DNA from: Dryococelus australis
Lineage: Eukaryota > Arthropoda > Insecta > Phasmatodea > Phasmatidae
NCBI GenBank assembly: GCA_029891345.1
Contig: CM056997.1
Location: forward strand, 221,092,172 to 221,156,171
DNA length: 64,000 bases
Reading direction: 5' to 3'
Shown here: piece after piece, positions 47,014-56,958 of the stretch
Layout of the letters: each line of letters begins with the position of its first letter
How positions within the stretch are numbered: the stretch's first letter is position 1
Translations under genes and position numbers: made by a program
Notes under the pieces: model-generated
The model's input: the letters and a program-made list of their open reading frames with translations, nothing else
Databases searched by the model: none
Told to the model about the DNA's origin: nothing

Positions 47014-49088
47014 ATGCCATTTTGTTTTTATAAACTAAATATATTAAAATTAGTTTAAAAGAAGTGTAGAAACATCTCTAAGCAATATATTGTTTACGTT
47101 GGCAGTGTTCTGGCCTCAAATACTATACACGTCACAGTTGTATAACAGTTGTTTGGGTGGGTGAGCAGTCTGTCCGAAGTTGGAACTAAGAGACTGGCTA
47201 CTGCGCACCTCGAGTGCGCACTCTGTCCCCCTGTGTTCCCTCTAAGCCCAGCCATTTCGCCGCCGCTTCATATGATTTAGTTTGTTCGTGGCTACTTCCG
47301 ATTTTCCTCGAATCCGGTTAAAAGGTCTTACCTTCGGGCTACGTATCCTTCCGCTATATGTAAACAAGACGTAAACAAATTTCGAAGAAATTAAAGAAAA
47401 AAATCACAGACGCCAGACGGTCAAAATTATTTTTTAAAAAAATCTGTTTTTGAATATAGAAACTGAACTAATATTTTACATTAGAACTTTTACTAACTGA
47501 CATTTCTAATGCATATTAATTATAAAACAAGTACTATAGTGTGCTGATAAAGTATACGCGCAAGTTTCGCTATGCCAAGAGAGGTACATTAAGTACGAAA
47601 CGCCTTTGAGGAACTATTCATTTAAAAAACCACAAAACATGCCATCCATTTGCATATTTTTCAAAGGTTTTACTCCACAAGTATGAATATATCGTGACAA
47701 GACTCTAGGTTTCGAAGTCCGCTATAGTTTGTTTATTACCTATGTCCACAGAGTTACCTCAGACCAGGAGGCCAGGGGAATTCGGTGTTAGTTTCCTTGC
47801 AGTCCTGTTATTACCTCAGAGTTAACCTGGGTGCGTTTCACACACTGTGGTCCAATTACAAACGTGGAAGAAATATCCATGTGTTTGAAGTCTAGCTTGT
47901 GTTAATAATATAGTATATTTCATCTAAGTGGCGTTAATTTCAAAAGCTCTCGATAAGTAGCGTGGCCACAATGAATTCTTCCACCACAGCTGTTTTGTTA
48001 CTAAAGGAAAAGACGTTTATAAACAAATGTTTTGAGTCCAATGCACACTAGCATTTTCCTCTTTCCTCGTGTTTCATGTCGAGACAGGCACTGAAAGACT
48101 AACGTTAGCTAACTTCCATCCAGTAATTAATGTCGGATTTTACAGCTCTAGGTTGGCATTCCAACGGGTTTTAATTTTTATAACTACCATGTTAAATTGT
48201 TTGGGGTATGTTTATTTCATTTCGAGGGAAAAAGTAAAAAGTAAGAGGGGTTAGGGGAGTCTTTAATTTAACGTCTTTCTGAGACGGCATTATTTTGATG
48301 TTCTTACGAGGGTGTGGTATTTTGAGTTGTATATTTTTTCGATGGAACAGTGGAAAATTTTGCTCGTATGGAAATAGCATTTCAATTATTTAACTTCAAA
48401 ATTTTAACTTTAATGAAAAAACAAAACGCTATAGATACGTCGCTGTTCCTCTTCATACATGCAGCAATATATAAAACACTTTGACCGATGTTAACTTTAC
48501 AATAGTTGAATTTACGATATATACAAATAAACAAATATGATTCACTCACTACAAAAGTGTGGAAATTACGGCTCTTTCAGGTCACATGCATTTCAATTAT
48601 TATACTAATGGTTTACAAATGCGATTACAAAACACGCAAACTTACTGTTTGTAAAATTCGCAAACCACTTGAACACGTGTTTTTCTATGGTAATCCTTGC
48701 AAGTTTACTTCACTAAAATCACGTTTGTTCTTCACTAGCATTAAATAATTTATTTGCAGAATCATTCAGTAAAATCAACAATGCGCCACGTTTCCTGAAA
48801 CCAACAAACTTAAACTTAGATAGGTAAATTATATTCGTGTCACTTGATTGCGGACGGGAGTACGGGAAATGGCGGAACGAGCAGTTTTATGAATCGGTAA
48901 ACACGTGCCGATTAATATTACATTTCACTCAAGAAAACGCACTACAACGGCACCTGCAACCAACTATGCTTTAAGAAAGCAATTTAAAACATAATTAACT
49001 ACAGATTAAATATTCTGAGAACACCAAAAAGATATTCGTATATTAATCACGATGAGAAAAATGCACACGGGGCTGGAAACTGGAAACA
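47014..49088. other. Unassigned, mostly AT-rich
   Basis: About 2 kb without a supported feature. Confidence 0.5.
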
Positions 49089-49144
49089 TAAACATGGCTA
49101 GCCATTGGCTGGAAAATAAACATGGCTAGCCATTGGCTGGAAAA
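49089..49144. repeat. 28-bp direct duplication
   Basis: AAACATGGCTAGCCATTGGC plus TGGAAAAT occurs twice in tandem. Each unit holds the palindrome ATGGCTAGCCAT and an ATTGG core. Confidence 0.95.
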
Positions 49145-49599
49145 TTTTACTGTTCGTACGTGTCGACATACTCTGCCATAATCGATAAATATGTTTTTAA
49201 AGTCCAGTCACAAATATACAAAAAAATATAATATTGCTTGAAAAAACAATTTAAACCATAGATGTTGTAAGTATAATTAAGATTTAAAATTATATTATTT
49301 AGTTCTAAATACTATTTTCTTCCAAAACCATAATCAAAATCGCCAACTTTACAACATGAATCCCGTAGCAATTCATCAGCTGGTACAATACTAAACAAAC
49401 GACAGTATTTACTGTTTACATAGTGTGTATGTTGGTCACATTGTCTGTGAGATTTTACCACACTTATATAAAATAGACTATATGAGGAAATTCTCCTGTC
49501 TCTAGATACCGACGTCTCGCCTGCTGAGAAACTATTTACACAACACGAGTCCCTACCGATAATGAAAGAAATGCCACACAGTAGATCCTACACAGAGAC
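49145..49599. other. AT-rich spacer
   Basis: Nothing recognised. Confidence 0.5.
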
Positions 49600-49760
49600 G
49601 AAACAGCGTCGCGGTTCCTTCAATGTCCGCGTAACTATTCTCAGATTGGCTGCTCTGGGAAAAGGTCTTCTTTATGATAGGCTACTGCGTGCTGCGTAAG
49701 ATTCCGTATTGGCTGGTCTGCTGGCTGGCAAGTAGATTATCAGGCGCTAATTAGCTAACG
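49600..49760 (-). mobile_element. Family C repeat, copy 4
   Basis: The reverse complement closely follows copy 1: AGCGCCTGATAAT, ACTTGCCAGCCAGCAGACC, GCCAATACGG, GCAGCACGCAGT, GCAGCCAATCTG, GAAGGAACCGCGACGC and TTTCGTCTCTGTG. Confidence 0.65.
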
Positions 49761-49782
49761 ACATCCCAAACGTAGAGAGAAT

Positions 49783-50192
49783 ATGAGGTAGAGCGATCTC
49801 GCTGGCTGCGCACAACCAGTCTCCGTGTCCCAACATTGAACAGCTCACCTGCCAACAAGGTTGAAGTTACAAAACTGTCTAGTTAAAAAGTACTTTAAGA
49901 TGTTTGTATATTTCCTAAACCCAATTTGTAATGCAGTTTGATGAAATTCAAATTGGTGAAAGTATTTAATTAATATAAAAGTGCTTATCTTTTGAAGGTT
50001 AAGATATAAACAACGACGTTTATCATTGTTGACCATGCGATTTTGACAAAGCACTTGTTTACTAAACAGTGTACTAACCTAAAATCTAATCTCCACGCCG
50101 TTTTTGCTAGACGTGTTGGTTGGCAAGTGAGCAGTTGAGTGTAGAGACACGGTGATAAGTTGTGCGTAGCCAGCGAGATCAGTCTACCTCAT
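49783..50192. repeat. Inverted repeat, 76-bp arms around a 258-bp core
   Basis: The left arm (49783-49858) begins ATGAGGTAGAGCGATCTCGC. The right arm (50117-50192), reverse-complemented, begins ATGAGGTAGACTGATCTCGC. About 62 of 76 positions agree by eye. The core includes a reverse copy of module D near 49985-50045. It may be the ends of a separate inverted-repeat transposon. No ORF inside. Confidence 0.8.
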
Positions 50193-50354
50193 CTTGCACG
50201 AAGCACAACAGTGGAGTCCGCGGCATGCGGGTTGCCTACCACTGTGTTACCTCAAGGGCACGAGCATGTATGGTCGTAAAGTTTGCACATGGCGTCATCT
50301 GAGCACAGGGACAGCTGAGGCACCGGCTTACGTTTCCATAACAAACAGCTGTCT

Positions 50355-50760
50355 ATTCTCCGTTTCTTCACACTCAGTGAATCAAAATTTTGAAAAATCA
50401 CCCCATGTATGACGTGTTTGCTTGTCCCCTTCCACTCTTGTATCGCATGTGTTTTAATCTCCTCAATATAAAAGTCAATATTTTTGGTTAAAATAAAATT
50501 TTACTTATAGTATATTTTTAAATTATACTTCATCATCGTAATTAACATGAATAAAACAGAGGGAAATATGTGTGTTAGTAGAGGCTAGAAATAAATAGTT
50601 CTTATGCAAAATATAATTACACTGGATGCGCATGAATGCAGTGCGCAGTCCCTTTGAAGTGATTTTCCAGACTCCGTTAAGCTATGTTTGGACGAGGCAG
50701 AGGAATATTATGGAAGCAGGGCTAAATAAAAGTTGCAAGTAACTGTGAATGGACTTTACT
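50355..50760 (+). mobile_element. Family B dispersed repeat, copy 5
   Basis: AATCAAAATTTTGAAAAATCACC, an AACATGAATAAAACAG signal, ATAGTTCTTATGCAAAAT, GACGAGGCAGAGGAATAT and a GTAACTGTGAATGGAC end match the family. Confidence 0.7.
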
Positions 50761-51189
50761 TGCAACTATGTCAGCTTCTGCTTGCAGTTCTCCTAACTTA
50801 AACCCCACAAGGGCGTACAAGTACAATATATTAATTGTTATTGTCATTAGAATGTGGTGAAAGACAATGGAAATTCTTTAAGTGGTTCTATCAAAATCGC
50901 CTGAAGTTTAACTTTAATCGCAGGAGAGCAACACACTAAATAATTTCTATATGGCATTCCTAAGAGTACAAAAAATATTTTAACTGAAATCAAAAGTTGT
51001 GCTCGTACAGTTTTTTTTTAATTTGTTTTGCATACAACTTTAAGGTAAAATGTTTATAATTGTACAAAACGGTACGTAAAATTTTTTAGAAATAGATTTG
51101 GCAATTTAATAAAAATGTTTGTTTATATTATATTAAACACCGTGAAATATATTAGCAAAAAAATTAGACACTACAACAGTCTTGCCATG
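50761..51189. other. AT-rich spacer
   Basis: Nothing recognised. Confidence 0.5.
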
Positions 51190-51430
51190 TTTCTAGGGAC
51201 ACCTGATTTTCGAGTAAAAAGTTCCGCATAAGCTAGGTTTCAATATTCAAGTTGCAGAACTGCTCTTTTCCTTCGGTTATCGGCTACGTAAATTATCGAG
51301 AAGACGCTGGGCCATTTGACTAGCCAGTTAGAATGAGGATATCCTAGTACCTAAGGTATGTTTGTAGTGGGCAGGTACTTAATACGCATAGCAATTAAAT
51401 ACCATCCTTTTGCGAAAGTCGATCTGAGAA
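51190..51430 (+). mobile_element. Family A TIR element, copy 3
   Basis: The left end CTAGGGACACCTGATTTTCG is clear. Then come TAGGTTTCAATATTCAAG, GTTATCGGCTACG, CCAGTTAGAATGAG and GTAGTGGGCAGG. The right end near 51410 (CTTTTGCGAAAG) is weak. Confidence 0.65.
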
Positions 51431-52664
51431 GTAGAAGCCGTGTAGAAGAGGAGAGGGGACGAGGAAGTTGTCGCTGTTTTTTCAGCCAGTAGGGCGTTGC
51501 TCCTCTCGGTTAGATAAACAGTAGTTTGTCACTATTTAAGTTTGTAAGGCAGACTTCTTGACTCATTCATTTCTAAATATATAGCTATCAATTATAGGTA
51601 TTTGCATAACAAACATGGTAATATTTCAGTAGAAATCGTTTCATTTAAGTATTTTCAACTTTGGTACAAATTAAAGTGATAGATATACGTCCATAACTGC
51701 ATGCGTGTACATGAAACGCACAGTATGATTGATAGGGAGGGGGAGAGAGGGGAAGGTGATATCTGAATGAAAATGGTTGCAGTTAAACAAAATTTGAGTC
51801 TCATAACTTGAGCCAAAAGCCAGTAGACAAACGACTCAGGTACATACGACTGTGAAGTGAACCGTTTGCCGGGAAATTAACCTGAATTTTTCTGGTCTCT
51901 GATCTCACGGTGAATGTTGGTGAGAGAGTAGGCGTAGAAGCAGTGAGTGTCTGGATACCCTCTGCTTTTGTAAGGATGTCCACTGAAATTACAACCACCT
52001 CCCCCCACACTCTCCTTTTCCCCATGGACCACCGACCACCGTCGTATCGTATATTAAAATAGTAGTTGAGTTCACTTTATATTTTCATTCACTATTTCAC
52101 TATCGAGGCGAGCATCACAAACTATTGCAAACTATTGCAAGCTGTAAGTGGTCCACTACTATGGAAATATTAATAGTTTCCCGTCTGTAATAGAATCACA
52201 AGTATAATATGGTGTGGTAGGCACCTGGTGCATGGAATATTCTTCTTTCAATGAAGTGCCTTCAATTGGATTCCGCAAGATTCTGTAATTCATATGTATT
52301 AAAAAATTATAGGTTTAATTTAAAAAATATAATTTATGAGTTAAAGTAGTTAACTAACCAAATATGTATTTATTCACAGGTAGGGTTACCGGAATTTCTC
52401 GAAAAGGTTTCATGACTAGCTGTGTTTCATAACACTTTAGCACGGCCTACTTCTGTTATTGGGCGGATGTAATCTTTCTGTCTTACATATCTGCCAGCTA
52501 AACACATACGGTCAGTATCGGAGTAGCCGTATTCTGATTGGGCATAATTTCTTCTCATAGACACACACACATACGCGAGCGCGCAATGAATGGAGAAATG
52601 CTGCAGATGAGCAAGTAGGATATAGAAATCTAACATGTGCAGAAATTTTTGGCGGAAATCGGGT
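51431..52664. other. Unassigned sequence
   Basis: No supported gene. A purine tract lies at 51735-51762. Confidence 0.5.
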
Positions 52665-52960
52665 GTCCCTAGAGCACCCGTTTTTCACGAGAAGATTCCA
52701 CGACAAGTTATACTCCAAAACACGTTAGTTCAGAACGAATTTCGGGATTAGTGATTTTAATTGTCACGCTCCTTAGGTATCTGTTAGCAAATCACGGGCG
52801 TTTAATGTCGGAGTAGGTTAATTCTGATTGGCCCAGTCACGTAGCATAACATGTCTTCTAAAAACCGGCCCGCGGCCAATAGCTTGAGTAAACCAGTACA
52901 TAGGATGTTGACATATAGCTTGTCTACATATCTTTTCGCGATAAAGAGGTGACCCTATTA
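52665..52960 (-). mobile_element. Family A TIR element, copy 4 (reverse)
   Basis: TTTTTCACGAGAAGATTCC (left) and ATATCTTTTCGCGATAAAG (right) are the inverted ends. The interior, read in reverse, has CTGGGCCAATCAGAATTAAC and CGACATTAAACGCCCGTGAT, the same modules as the other copies. Confidence 0.7.
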
Positions 52961-53089
52961 ATTAATTATTTTCTTTTTACTTTGGCAAAGTTTTGAAAAC
53001 AAATTTGAAAGAAATTTTAAAAATGTAACTCCATAATGGTGCTTTTAAGAATTTATCACTTAGGATCAGTGCAAATTTTCTTCGGCTGT

Positions 53090-53226
53090 TCAATCACCGG
53101 CTGAGTCATTCCCGGATTTTCACGAGTGGGAATCGTGGCGGACGATGCCGCTGGTCGGCGGGTTTTCTCGGAGATCTCCCGCTTATCCGGCTCTTGAATT
53201 CTGGCACTGCTCCATTTTCTACCTCT
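53090..53226 (+). mobile_element. tRNA-derived SINE, head missing
   Basis: TCATTCCCGGATTTTCACGA, GGGAATCGTGGCGGACGATG, GGTTTTCTCGGAGATCTCCC and GGCACTGCTCCA are present. The tRNA-like head and the tail are lost. Confidence 0.85.
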
Positions 53227-53254
53227 CAATGTTTCTCTCTTTTGCTCTCACCAG

Positions 53255-53395
53255 ACTGGGCCAACCGGAATTAAATAACTCTGACATTAAACGTCCGTGA
53301 TTTGCTGGCAGATATCTGGGAAGCGAGACAGTTAAAATCGTGGAATCATATACTTCGTTTTGAACTAATGTGTTTTGGAGCAGAAGTAGTGTTTA
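53255..53395 (+). mobile_element. Family A element, right half only
   Basis: CTGGGCCAACCGGAATTAAA, ACATTAAACGTCCGTGATTT and TTTTGAACTAATGTGTTTTGG match the right half of the 29032-29316 copy. It is joined directly to the SINE fragment before it and the TA tract after it. Confidence 0.65.
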
Positions 53396-53396
53396 T

Positions 53397-53398
<2 letters not shown>

Positions 53399-53469
<71 letters not shown>
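53399..53469. repeat. (TA)n microsatellite, about 35 units
   Basis: The longest simple repeat in the window, beginning where the family A fragment ends. Confidence 0.97.
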
Positions 53470-53473
<4 letters not shown>

Positions 53474-53994
53474 CGTAAATTATTAAATGTGAAAAGAAAG
53501 GCTTGGCATGAAAACCTCATTCGCTGTCTAAAATGTGCGTCGACGTAAACATAGAAGTATAGTAGAAATAATAGTCTCTTAAATATGGGCACCGCTGGAA
53601 AAATATGCTTTCTACACTGTAGGTAAGATGAGAAGGGAAGGGAAGGGAAGGGAGGAGGGGAGAGGTACACACATTACAGCGAAGGAAGTCTCTCGAAGGC
53701 CGTAGTGCTTACGAAGGCGGGAAATAGAGCCAAGTCAGTAACCCAGATGTCGTTCTGCAGAAAGTGCAGATACTGACTAGGAGCTCCCCTGGTTCTGGAG
53801 CGGCGGAGGCTACATCGCGCAGAAACAACGGCACGTGTGCTGAGTCCAGTTTCGCACACCCACGCCAGGAACACACCGCGATGACGTGTTCACATTTCGG
53901 CAACGACACCCGTTTTTTGTTTCGTCCACTCTGCTGATCAATATGACAGAGAAAGCAGCCACAAACAAACTGCATGAAGATAGTCTAGTCACGG
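53470..53994. other. Unassigned sequence with a GGGAA tract
   Basis: (GGGAA)n lies at about 53630-53655. Frames at 53674-54004 on the minus strand show no recognised motif. Confidence 0.45.
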
Positions 53995-54395
53995 TTACTT
54001 CCAACTTTTATGAAGCGCTGATAAAGTTCTACTTTCGGAATATTCCTCCGCCTCACGCCTATCCGAGCCGAGTCTAGACAATTACCCCAAAGAGACAATG
54101 CACCACATTCATGCGCTCTCAGTCTGATAATATTTCACATACGAACAATTTCTTAATAGGTGTTACCAACACACATTTTTCTCTCAATTGTTTCAATCCA
54201 TGTAAATTGTAAACGAAATATTATAATTTATAGACAGAACAAAAACAAAATTTTAATGTAACCAAAAATAAGGTACTTTAATGTTAACACGAGTATAAAG
54301 TGTTTGTGATACATAACATAATTAGGAAATAACCAAACAGGTCGTACATGGTACGATTTTTCAATTCTTTGATTCCAAAAGTGTTAAGAAACTGT
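53995..54395 (-). mobile_element. Family B dispersed repeat, copy 6
   Basis: This has a single end module (GGTTACTTCCAACTTTTATG to TCGGAATATTCCTCCG), then CAATTACCCCAAAGAGACAATG, AATATTTCACATACGAA, GAAATATTATAATTTATAGA and TTTTTCAATTCTTTGATTCC. It is the best reference for comparing the 60-bp array at 22981. Confidence 0.78.
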
Positions 54396-54914
54396 CAATA
54401 TACTATATTGCCTAACTGTAAAATCACTGGTCATTTATTTTTACTGCGTTCTAATTACAGACAAACCATATGATGCAGTGGCATAACAACTAGAAGTGCT
54501 GCAGGATGTTATTTTCCCAGTCCTACATTTAGCAAAGGGCGCCAGAATGAGAGTAAATGAGCAAGGCAACTGGCTTTGTTCACCGGAATGTGTTACTATA
54601 TTGTATGCACTCTCTAATGAATTATATTTCTGATACTAATATACATCTCGCTGCTAGTTCATAGATTTTGGTAATTTTTTTATGCAGCATGCAATTGAGA
54701 TTGTGATGCATCAAAATTATATACAGAGATACAAAAACGTCTTACGCCGAACGCTCAAAGGCTTTTCCACTCCCCCCCCCCCCCCTGGTCATTTGTGGCC
54801 GTGCGTCCTCCCAAGTTCGAGACGTTGTGTCATCACTAATTTTAAGGTTTGTTTCTATTGATGGAAGGCGTTATAGAGTGCCTACTTACGGATACAGAAG
54901 AAGAAGAAGAGAAA
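54396..54914. other. Unassigned; C15 run
   Basis: C15 at 54772-54786. Nothing else supported. Confidence 0.45.
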
Positions 54915-55110
54915 CTTCTAGCGCGAACTCCAGCCAAACGCGCCAGCAACACGCCGAACGCCGTTCACCAATCCGCGTCTGGGAACCTACTCATCAGCCA
55001 GCAAGCCAGCCAATAGGGCAGAACACAGTAGCCAGTCAGAAACGAGCAACGTTCCAGAGCCTCGCGCAGCCAATTGGGAAGGCGCCATCACCTTATTTCA
55101 CCTCTGTGCA
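54915..55110 (+). mobile_element. Family C repeat, copy 5
   Basis: ACGCGCCAGCAACACGCC, TTCACCAATCCGCGTCTG, ACCTACTCATCAGCCAGCAA, GCCAGCCAATAGG and CGCGCAGCCAATTGGGAAGG. Four CCAAT cores lie in about 125 bp. The 99-codon frame across it is repeat-derived. Confidence 0.65.
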
Positions 55111-56454
55111 GGTATCGAGTCTGTGACCCAGATGAAGTGAAGATTGAATCTTTACAAAGACAGCGACTAGCAAATACCGAACTTTGCCAGAATACAAGCA
55201 TTGCTGCAAAGTCCAGCCTGGAGTTCCTTGAACCCGTGAATTTCCCCAGCCGCTGACAACAAAAACTACACGTTGTTTGTCACATTGTGGACAGGCGCTG
55301 TTCGCTAACACGGAGCACGAATTCCTCCATAAATGGCTTTGGCCACATAAAAGGAACTTAGGTTACTGGGCTGCTGTGTGTACACATAAAGCAACAAGTT
55401 TTCTCCTGCCATACATTTCCTGTAAAGTGGACAAGACAACGGCAGCATCGGCTTGTCGCAGAACAGAGCCTATCAGCAACTAGGGACACCGGATAATCAG
55501 CATACGTGCATAATGTTATTTCTTAAATTATCATCTACCTTTAAAACAGAAAATTTCCAAATATTATTAGCTACTTTTTTAAAAGGGCGTATTCCTTTAT
55601 TAAAACTGATCATATTATAAGGAACATAAATTTCCCCTTACTTAGAAATATCGTATCCACAGTGTGGACTTGAATGTAAAATACAAGTATCTGCGCTCTG
55701 TGTACTCACTATTCTGTGTCATTGAAATCATGATGAAGTACTCAACCGCATATGTGTAAGTCGTTAGTCATGAATTATGTTCAATGTACCATACATCAGA
55801 GTATCACAGAAACTGCGGCTGTAGTACTTTTCGATCTGAAAATAAGACAGGTTATGAAATTTAGATTCAATTCTTTAAAACGTGTATGAATAATCGTCTG
55901 TTAATTATTACGTTTTGAGGATATTTTTAACAAAATAATATTTGAACTTTTTGGTGGTAGAAAGTTAACTTGCGTGTGGTCATTTCACTGATCTTCACTC
56001 GGACACGCAAAGCTTAATTTAAAGCGGCTATTCTCGTTCACGATAGTTGCATAGTTTTGAGAATGGCCTACTGGAATCACTTACTACTAGTAGTAGAATA
56101 CTACCGCCATCCATCCTCCTCCTTAAAAAACACCAGCTACCCAACCACTTTTTTTTTCACGTCGTGTTAAGATTGTTGATTCAACTATCAACATAAATGA
56201 CGACAGAGACAAATTTTCTGACAAATAGGCTCGAGCTCTGGAGCCTAAGAAAAGCCTAATTTTAACAATCTAACTAGTCCTAGATAAGCTTAAGAAGTTC
56301 GGCGGGATATCGTAATTGTTGCCTTTACAAAATGTGGTTGGCTTTTAATATGACTTTATTTTTAAAATCTCACCCACTGCCGCATTGCAGGAGGCGATAC
56401 ACAAGCAAGTGCTTCACGTCCCTAGAAACTAACCGAAAAACAGCAAACCCTAGC
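55111..56454. other. Unassigned sequence
   Basis: ACTAGGGACACCGG near 55482 resembles a family A end but is unsupported by a partner. No gene recognised. Confidence 0.45.
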
Positions 56455-56627
56455 GTAGAAGGTGAAGTAACGTGGCCAGCGTTGTACGTAGAAAGTGAAG
56501 TAACGTGGCCAGCGTTGTACGTAGAAAGTGAAGTAACGTGGCCAGCGTTGTACGTAGAAAGTGAAGTAACGTGGCCAGCGTTGTACGTAGAAAGTGAAGT
56601 AACGTGGCCAGCGTTGTACGTAGAAAG
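56455..56627. repeat. 33-bp tandem repeat, 5 copies
   Basis: Units start GTAGAAAGTGAAGTAACGTG at 56455, 56488, 56521, 56554 and 56587, with a partial at 56620. Copies are almost identical. The period keeps frames open (an 11-residue VESEVTWPALY repeat on plus, two frames on minus). I do not call these genes. Confidence 0.97.
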
Positions 56628-56716
56628 GCATGACTGCCCAGTCTTCCTTCCAAGTGGTAACCCGATTTACAGCATTTCCTACGCCTATGATGTGAGAATA
56701 GAGTTGAGTTGAATTG

Positions 56717-56958
56717 AGAGATTTGGCCGGCTCTTAATAACGAGGTCTTCAGAACCGATGAGGGGTGGAAAGAGGTGACAATGGAGCAACACCGGAATGT
56801 AAAGGAGTGAAACGGGAGCACCCTGAGGAAACCCACCGACCAGTGGCATCGTCCGGCACGATTCCCACTTGCGAAAATCCGGGAGTGGCTTCGTCGAGAA
56901 TCGAAGCCGGATTGCATAGATGGGGGGCGATTAGTCTAACCACTACAACACCGCGGCC
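56717..56958 (-). mobile_element. tRNA-derived SINE, full length
   Basis: The tail is GAGAGATTTGGCCGGCTCTT. The body is GGAGCAACACCGGAATGTAA and GTGGCATCGTCCGGCACGAT. The reverse B box GAATCGAAGCC is degenerate. The head is GGCGATTAGTCTAACCACTA. Confidence 0.88.
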
